DNA of 64,000 nt from Serripes groenlandicus. Taxonomy: Eukaryota; Mollusca; Bivalvia; Cardiida; Cardiidae. Position numbers and translations under genes: made by a program. Below the pieces are notes generated by a model, which saw nothing but the letters and a program-made list of their open reading frames with translations, was not told the DNA's origin and did not search any database. The stretch is from assembly GCA_031761405.1 (NCBI GenBank), contig JASEVX010000033.1, positions 188,501 through 252,500 of the forward strand, in the 5' to 3' direction. Of the stretch, positions 47,101 to 56,000 are shown one piece after another. Position 1 is the stretch's first letter; each line of letters starts with the position of its first letter.

Positions 47101-50025
47101 TTATCCATTCAACTATGGAGATTTTCTATGTTTTGACAAAATACATTCAAAGTCGTCTGCTGCAGAATTGTCGTATGAGTGAAAGGGTTAACAGCTTTGA
47201 TAAGGGGGATTCACAGCAGAAGACTTTTGAAAATCTTTGGCTCATGCTGAGCAGTTTCTCCATTTGCCAAAATGTTTCCAACTCTTACTCTTATAAAGAT
47301 TATTATTGTATTCCCCCCTGGAAGATTATGAAATCGTCTGCTGCAGATTTGTTGTGTAGGGAAAAGGGGCAAGTTTATTCCGACACCAGAAACTTTTATA
47401 AAAGGGAGTCAACTCATACAGACAAAAATGCCAACACAGCCTACATATGTTATCTCCCTTTAACCGATATGCACCCCTGCTGCAGACAACTTTTGAAAAC
47501 AACACGTTTTCAAATGGACTCAATAATAACATAATCATAAAGAGGTGTTTGACATTTTCAACAAAATGTTTTCAAAGTTGTCGGCTGCAGATTTGTTGTA
47601 TGTTGGAGTTGGGGGTTTACCTCAATAAACATTAAAATTGCAGAAAATACCAACAATTCATGTCGTCTGCCAATAGTTTAGTTAGTGGCAGCGTGACAGA
47701 CAGAAGGACAGACAACATAAAAGAGATCACCATGTGTCCCCCTGCCAATCAATACCAAGGAAGGCAATGACTCATGTGATGGGGACCGCCTCGGTAATGT
47801 TATGTTGTGTTGACTTTAAGTAAAATGGTAGTAATGGCTGCCCTTCTTGACAAGTAGTACTTACTCGGGAAACGCAGTGATGTAACTGAAAAATTGTTAA
47901 AAGCGGCGCAAAACACCAAACAATCAACCTGTGATCAATCGATAATTGCCATTTCAGAAATTCTCTGCGTGGTTACTATAACTGAAAAGTTTCCTTACAA
48001 TCTATCAAAATCTGTTGGGAAATACTGGCTGCTCATTTACACACTATTCTCCGTCAAATAGAATCCTTGGGTGGGAAATGCCTAACACTGTTTATGAAAT
48101 TGAGCACACAAGACATGTCTGCATTACAGATACAAAATTTGAATTCACTGCATACCTTGGGTCCAGAGGTTGACCAGGAGCTTGAGGCATTGGGACACCG
48201 ACTGCAGATCTATCCTTCGCTGTGGCCATCAGGTAGGATGTCCGGCGATGGAGTTTAGTCTCAATGTCTTCTGCTGAAACTAAAATTCAAAGAGAAAATG
48301 ACGGAACTTGCAAAACAAGAGTGTTCTAAGAAATGGGTGTGCCACCAACTAATAAGTCAGTCATTTAACCCTTTCCCTCATATAGACGCTTTCTGACGCC
48401 TCTGCAGCAGACGGCGTTTTGAAAACATCGTGACAAAAGAAGAAATTGCACAAAACGTGCAATTTCTCCTTTTGCCACAATGTTTTCCACTTTTTGTCAT
48501 GGGTTATCCATTCAGTTATAGAGATTTTCTATGTTTTGACAAAATACGTTCAATGTCGTCTGCTGCAGAATTGTCATATGAGGGAAAGGGTTAAAGCATG
48601 ATGGACCAATGGAGCCTGTTTGAATCCGCTTTGGAAGGGTTGACAAAAGACAAACAAATAAACACTTACCCCCCTTGCAGAACAAATTTCAATACATTTG
48701 TAGCAGACGACTTTTGAAAACATTGTTGCAAAAGAAGAAATTGCTCCTGAAGAGCAGTTTCTCCTTTCGCCACATTGTTTTCAACTCTTTTCAATAATTA
48801 TACACTCTTGTTCATGTTTCTATGTAGATTTTTTTCTAAGTCATCTGCTGCAAAATTGTTTAATGTGGGAAAAGGTTAAATTAGCATATTAGGTAAAACG
48901 ATTGAATACACGTTTGGTTAACCACACTAGCATGCAGATTTTGAAGAAGCTTCGGCAGATAACTTAACTGTAAACATTCTGGCAAAAGTAGAAATTCCTC
49001 ATGAGGAGCATTTTTTTCTTTTGACACGTCATTTTTTCTTTTTTCAAGTCAATTCAATATGTGTAATTTCATTGGAAGAGATTTCACATAGTTGTGAGTA
49101 AATGCTTTAACCCTTTCTCTTATACGACAATTCTGCAGCAGACGACTTTGAACGTATTTTGTCAAAACATAGAAAATCTCTATAATTGAATGGATAACCT
49201 ATGATTAAAACGTTTTGTGCAATTTCTTCTTTTGTCACTATGTTTTCAAAACGCCGTCTGCTGCAGAGGCGTCAGAAAGGGTTAACCCTTTCCAGCGCGC
49301 ATATAGACATATGTTGACGCCTCTGAAGCAGACAAGTCTTGAAAACAGTGTGGCAAAAGAAGAAATTGCTAATATGAATGAACTCTCATTTATGGCGATT
49401 TTTCACAATTTTGCCACTAGATTTTCAAAGTCATCTGCTGCAGATTTGGTGTATGTGGGAAAGGGTTAAAAGGTAGTCGACTTCAAATTGGTTATACGTC
49501 AGAAAAGGGTAGTCTTTTCAATTATGAGAAAAATTGTGAAAATTAAGGGATCGTTTGACTTACTCTCTGGTTTCGATCTGAGACGTACAGACGGAGGTTC
49601 ATGAACCGTGGTGGGGGAACCAGACGATGTGGTTATGGTAATACTGGTACTACTGCCCACCATACTGGTTGGGGAAACAGCTGAAACATATTATGATATA
49701 CTGAAAAACACTTTGAATTCACAAGGTCAAAATTTAGAGATTTTTGTCAATAGTCGGCCTTTTTTTTTTTTTAATTCGCATATTCATGAATTTGCGACAT
49801 CGGGACTGAATTGTTCAAACAGCCTAATTAACGAGAGGCTATGTGTAAAAAACTCACTATAATGTGTAGCTGGTACCAAATTGTAAACACTCAAGGTAGT
49901 CTTCACGTTATAAATTAATTCACATACTTTTCATCATCAAATCGGCTGAAGTAGTAAATTTTCTTATATTTGAAAATTTTGGAAATTGTTCTCTCCCTCT
50001 CTAACTATCCTCTCCCTCTCTAACT

Positions 50026-50076
<51 letters not shown>

Positions 50077-53000
50077 AATCATGAATTCGCAAGGAAATTT
50101 AATCGCAAATATAAGCGAAAATAAATCTTACGAGAATAAAACCTGTTTTACTTGTAGTCAGAGGTTTAGATAAGTGGGTGCAACAGATGGGGCTTTTTTT
50201 CAACATTATCTCCCTTTTCTCTGGTGGGTCTTTTTCCAGCATTATCTCCCTTATTACCCTACAAAGTCCTGTGATGTTGGTACTCATGAGAATCATCCCA
50301 GCGAGCAAAACATAGGGTTACTTGGGTCAAATAAGTATTTTAAATTAACAACTCCCGATACTTTTAATTAATGTAACCAACTAAAGATCTGGCCCTTTCC
50401 CTCATACAACAAATCTGCAGCAGACGACTTTGAAATCATCTGGGTAAAAATATGGAAAACCTCTAAAAATAAATCTACAACTATTGAATAGAGTTGAAAA
50501 CAGAGTGGCTAAAAAAATTTTTTGCTCATTTTGAGCAATTTCTTATTTTGTCAGAAAGTCCTCTGCTGCAGGGGCGTCAGAAAGTGTCTTTATGAGGAAA
50601 AGCGGGTTAAAAGCATCTTTGGCTATGTTTTTTTTAACCCTTTCCCTCATATAGGCGCTTTCAGACACCTCTGCAGCAGACGGCTTTTTGAAAACATAGT
50701 GACAAAAGGAGAAATTGCTCAAAACGAGCAATTTCTCCTTTTGACACAATGTTTTCCACTTTTAGTCATAGGTTATCCATTCAATTATAGAGATTTTCCA
50801 CTTTTTGACAAAATATGTTCAAAGTCGTCTGCTGCAGAATTGTTGTATGAGGGAAAGGGTTAAATCTTTTATCTTCAATGTTTTCAATAGTCATTGAAGA
50901 ACAGCCTTTTCAAATGATATCCACTATTAGTAACTGTATGAAGAATAAAATTTGGCTATCTAATAGTTATTATGCACAAAAAAGGAAGCTAAATTTAAAA
51001 TCATTGTGGTTGAAATATCAAGCCCTTTTTCCGTTTTTGTTGAAATTTTATCTTTAACCCTTGCCCATAATAAGCAAATCTTCAGCAATCTACTCTGAAA
51101 TTATTTAGACAAAATTATGGAAAATTTAACGTTATGAATTTATTTATTTATTTATTTATTGGGGTCTTACGCCGCTATAAAAATTATTTCAGTTATATCA
51201 CGGCGACAGTTCACTTATTCATGATCCCTGGGTAAACAAACCAGTACTAGGCTAGAAAATGTGCCTTGCCCAAGACGCTAAACCATTCGACCACAGCGGA
51301 TTCCTAACGTTATGATAAGTATAAAGTATAATTATTGAATAGCAATGAAAACATTGTGACAAAAGGTGTAAAGTGCTCATCATGAGCAAGATATCCATTT
51401 ACCACAGAGTTTTCGTAAAGTCATCTCAATCAGATGATATGATACTTATATATTTAACCCTTTCCCTCATACGACAATTCTGCAGCAGACAACTTTGAAC
51501 GTATTTTGTCAAAACATAGAAAATCTCCATAATTGAATGGATAACCTATGACTAAAAGTGGAAAACATTGTGGCAAAAGGAGAAATTGCACGTTCTGTGC
51601 AATTTCTTCTTTTGTCACTATGTTTTCAAAAAGCAGTCTGCTGCAGAGGCGTCAGAAAGCGTCTATATGAGGGAAAGGGTTAATAATAATAATAAGCAAA
51701 ATTCTCTTTCTACCATATTGTTTACAATATACATAATTCATCATTTGCAGACAAGTTAAAATATTAAATATTCTATCAGGAAAAGGGTTAAATGTATCTT
51801 TTCACTGTACTTTTTCAAACAAAATTGTTATGTGTCTAAAAACACCTTGAGAAACGGCAAATCAAATATTTTTTATATATTTTCTTGTTATGCCTTTCCA
51901 ACATATAGCACTTTCTGACACCTCTGCAGCAGACAACTTTTGAAAACACTGTGACAAAAGGAGAAATGGCTCAAAACAAGCAATTTCTCCTTTTGCCAGT
52001 GTTATCAATTTTATTAAATTATTAAAGTAGAATTTTTGTATAGATTTATCACATTTTTGCCAATATGTTTCAAAATCATCTGCTGCAGATTTATTGTATG
52101 TTGGGAAGGGTTAATAGTGTATATCACTATACCAAAATAAACGCTGCATCCCACTCTTTTTTTTTTACATTGTGTCCATAAACACATGGTATGATAACCT
52201 AGGCGGAAATATCTTAAAACCACCAATGACACCATTTCACACCCAATTAGCATGTACACGTAGTTGAATAAACTTTAAATGGTATAAAGAGGTTTGATTT
52301 GACGTTGACCAAAAAGGTACTCATCGAGACAATTCTTTTGAGTACCCACAACATTCGGTTTCAGTGTCAAATAAGGATTTTAGAACATGAAAAAAGCCGC
52401 TTATCTAGCTCTGAATTACATATATAGGATCTGATTATAATTGCCTTTAAGATTAACCCATTCACACATGTAGTCGAATTTTTACGAATCTGCAGCAGAC
52501 GAAATTAAAAAACATTGTAGCAAAAGGAGAAATTGCTTATCAAGAGCAATTTCTCCTTTTGACACAATATTTTTAGGAAATATTGTTGAAAATAGAATAA
52601 ACCCAAATCAATCATTATTGGCCCACTTTTATGCAATTAACACTTTCCCGTAATTATAACAAACATGCAGAAGACAACTATGAAAGTATCAAGGATAGAA
52701 AATTGTATAGCACTGTTATTGAATAGAGTTGAAAAAATTAAGAGAAAAGGATAAATTTCTAACAGCGAGCATTTCCCCCTTTTGCCATAATGTTTTGAAA
52801 GGTCATCTGATGCAAATGCATCAAAATACATTTGCAAATTGGAAAAGGTTTAAAATGGAACATTAGAATACAACAAAGTTAAAGTACCCCTATTTGGGCC
52901 CTGACCCATCCACTGAAAGTTTGTAGGCGTGGCACTTCCTTCTCGAAGGTTTTGATTGGACGAATATTTGATCCTGGAGGACTTGGGTGTCATGTCATGC

Positions 53001-56000
53001 CCTGGGGTCTCGTTATCGTACCCAGTGTCGGGCAAGTCTATAAAACAATATACAACAGAGTTACAACAAAGAACTACAACAAGGCATTAGCATTTACATT
53101 ACTAAATCTTTTCCCATATATAGAAGCATGTTGACACATCTGCAGTAGAAGACTTTTGAAAACATTGGCATTACAGACTCTTCCAAACTCAAAACACTGC
53201 AAGAAAGAGAGATTGTTTGGTGTTATACGCAGCTTTCAATAATTTTCCAGTTATACCACGGCGTTTCCTGGGTTAGTAATCAGTACTACTGGTCCATTTT
53301 CCTGACACCAACCAGTCAGTCGCAATGCTAACTCCGCAACACTGAGCGCCAAGGAGGGCAGCCATAACTACCATTTTAAGAAAGAGAGATGAAATGACAC
53401 CTACTCCTGCATTTCCTGGTTTTCTCACACCAGTACTCCACACAACAATCTTTCCAAGCAACTGGCTGCTTTTCCACATAGACTTAGCCCATTAGTGGAA
53501 GACGAATGATGCATGTCAATCGTCGGAAAGAAAGTTGTCCAAGCCGGGATTCAAACTCACAACCCTTGGATTGACAGCCCACGTCACTACCGACTGAGCT
53601 ACCGGGGCTCGGCTTGAGGGAAATGGAGAAATTGCTCAAAGTAGTTAATTTCCTGTATTCCCACAAGGTTTTCAAAATTCCTTAGCAGTTCCAGAAGCAG
53701 CGTCAAAGGACATCGAGGAATAGAACAATATATAAGGTGTGAATTTCATGTACTAAAATTGTTATTTTACATTAAAACCCTATGTTGTAGGTACTCAAAA
53801 GAATCAACTGGACGAGACAATTCTTCTGAGTACTACAACATAGGGTTTGGTTGTGTCATATGAGAGGAAAAGATCAGATCTTATCTGGTCCTCTAAGGGA
53901 AAGAAAATGATCAGTTCCTTGACCATATACAAAGAATTCACCATGTGACGCTAGAAGGGTTATAATTTACGACATTCTTACATTAATCATGCAATCATGC
54001 AGAAAGCGATAACACACAAAACATCAAAACATCATCAAAATATTCTTACACATCAATGCATTGTCTTTCTTCCCCCTTTTCCCCTCAAATCTTTATCAAG
54101 GATTTATGATTTCTAATCCTTGATTTTTTTTTATGCAAAAAACGACTTTGAACATATTTTGTCAAAAAGTAGAAAATCTCTATAATTGAATGGATAACCT
54201 ATGACTTAAAGTGGAAAACATTGTGGCAAAAGGAGAAATTGCTTGTTTTGAGCAATTTCTTCTTTTGTCACTATGTTTCCAAAAAGCCGTCAGACGCTGC
54301 AGAAGCGTCCGAAAGCGTCTATATGAGGGAAAGGGTTAAACAAATTTTCTGCTTAGCTAGCTTGAAGAATTTAACTCATACCCTTTCCCACATACGACAA
54401 TCTGCAGCAGACTATTTTGGAAACACCGTGACGAAATATGTAAACATAAATAAATGAAGGAAATACTATTGAATAAGACTTGAAAATATTGTGGCAAAAT
54501 GAGAAATTGCTTTTTTTCACACAAAAGTATTCAAAAATCATCTGCTGCGGATGTGTAAAACGTTTTTGTAGGTGAGAAAAGGTTAAAGTCTAGTCCCGCA
54601 AAAATGTTTTCATCAAATGATTTTTGTAGTAAAAAATCTTGAGATTTCATTCTGATAAAATGTAAAACACAATCATAAATATGGTTATTATGTTTTCAAA
54701 TATCATTTACTTTAGTTGCCTGCTGGGAAAGAGATAAAAGGTTATACATTTGCCGGGTTAACATTTGATCTAGTTTCCCATTGAATTACTAACTACTAGG
54801 TCAGGCTAAACAGCAATTACTTTTCAAATACCATCCACCCTTATTTGTTTGTTATTAAAACTAATTTTTATCTGGAGATCTCACAGTAAGTGGTTGCTGA
54901 AGATTGTTTTAATTGATTGATTGGGGATTGTTTTAGAGGATAATTGATTGGTAAAATGGAGTTTAATGCCTTTTTCAACAGTATTTCAGTTATATTATCA
55001 TGGACAGTTCAACTGTCCCATGTGTTTCCTGGCCCTTCTCGTACAAGAACTCCACACAGAATTCTTCCCAGACAATTCGCTACCTAGAAGCCCATTGGTG
55101 ATGCCAAGGACAATGACCTTTGTCAGTCCTCTAATAGCATGAATGGCCATGCTGGGATTCAAACTTGGGACACCAAGATTGTTTGAATAGTGTTTTATGT
55201 TGCTTGTAAAAGAAACTACAATCTCAATTACAATCTCAATATTTTTTGTTCTATAATGTACATGCAAACAGAAGATTTGGGCCTTAAAACAGACAGATTG
55301 CATTCACTATTTTCACAAGTATCACTTTTCACAAAATGAGCTTTGTCACACAAAAAACAACCTTCAAGACATTAGGGTCGCCCAAGAACCAGATACATGC
55401 AGATTTTTATAAACTGCTTTCAACAATTTTTAAGTTATATCATGGCATTTTCTTGTCAAGTTAACGGTACTGTGAGTCAAATCCTTTTACAGACGCTTTC
55501 TGACGCCTGATCAATTTCTACATTTGCCACAATGTTTTCAACTCAATTAAATACTTATACACATCCCTTTATAGAAATTTACCTCATTTATGTGGATATG
55601 TTTTCAAAGTCGTCTGCTGCAGATTTGCTGTATGTGGAAAAGGGTTAAAGCTAACTGTGAGTCAAATCCTTTTACAGACGCTTTTTGACGCCTGATCAAT
55701 TTCTACATTGGCCACGATGTTTTCAACTCAATTAAATACTTATACACATCCCTTTATAGAAATTTACCTCATTTATGTGGATATGTTTTCAAAGTCGTCT
55801 GCTGCAGATTTGCTGTATGTGGAAAAGGGTTAAAGCTAACCCCACAATCCTGAGCACGAAGGAGTTAAAGTCATAACTTTTGTTTTCAAGTTTTTAAAGC
55901 ATAATCAAGATCCAGGAAGTCCCTGGACAGCTGGTATGACCAACAACCTGCATTGAAGGATGACATTTGGTCGTAGCTGTGATTGACTCCAACAGCTTCA

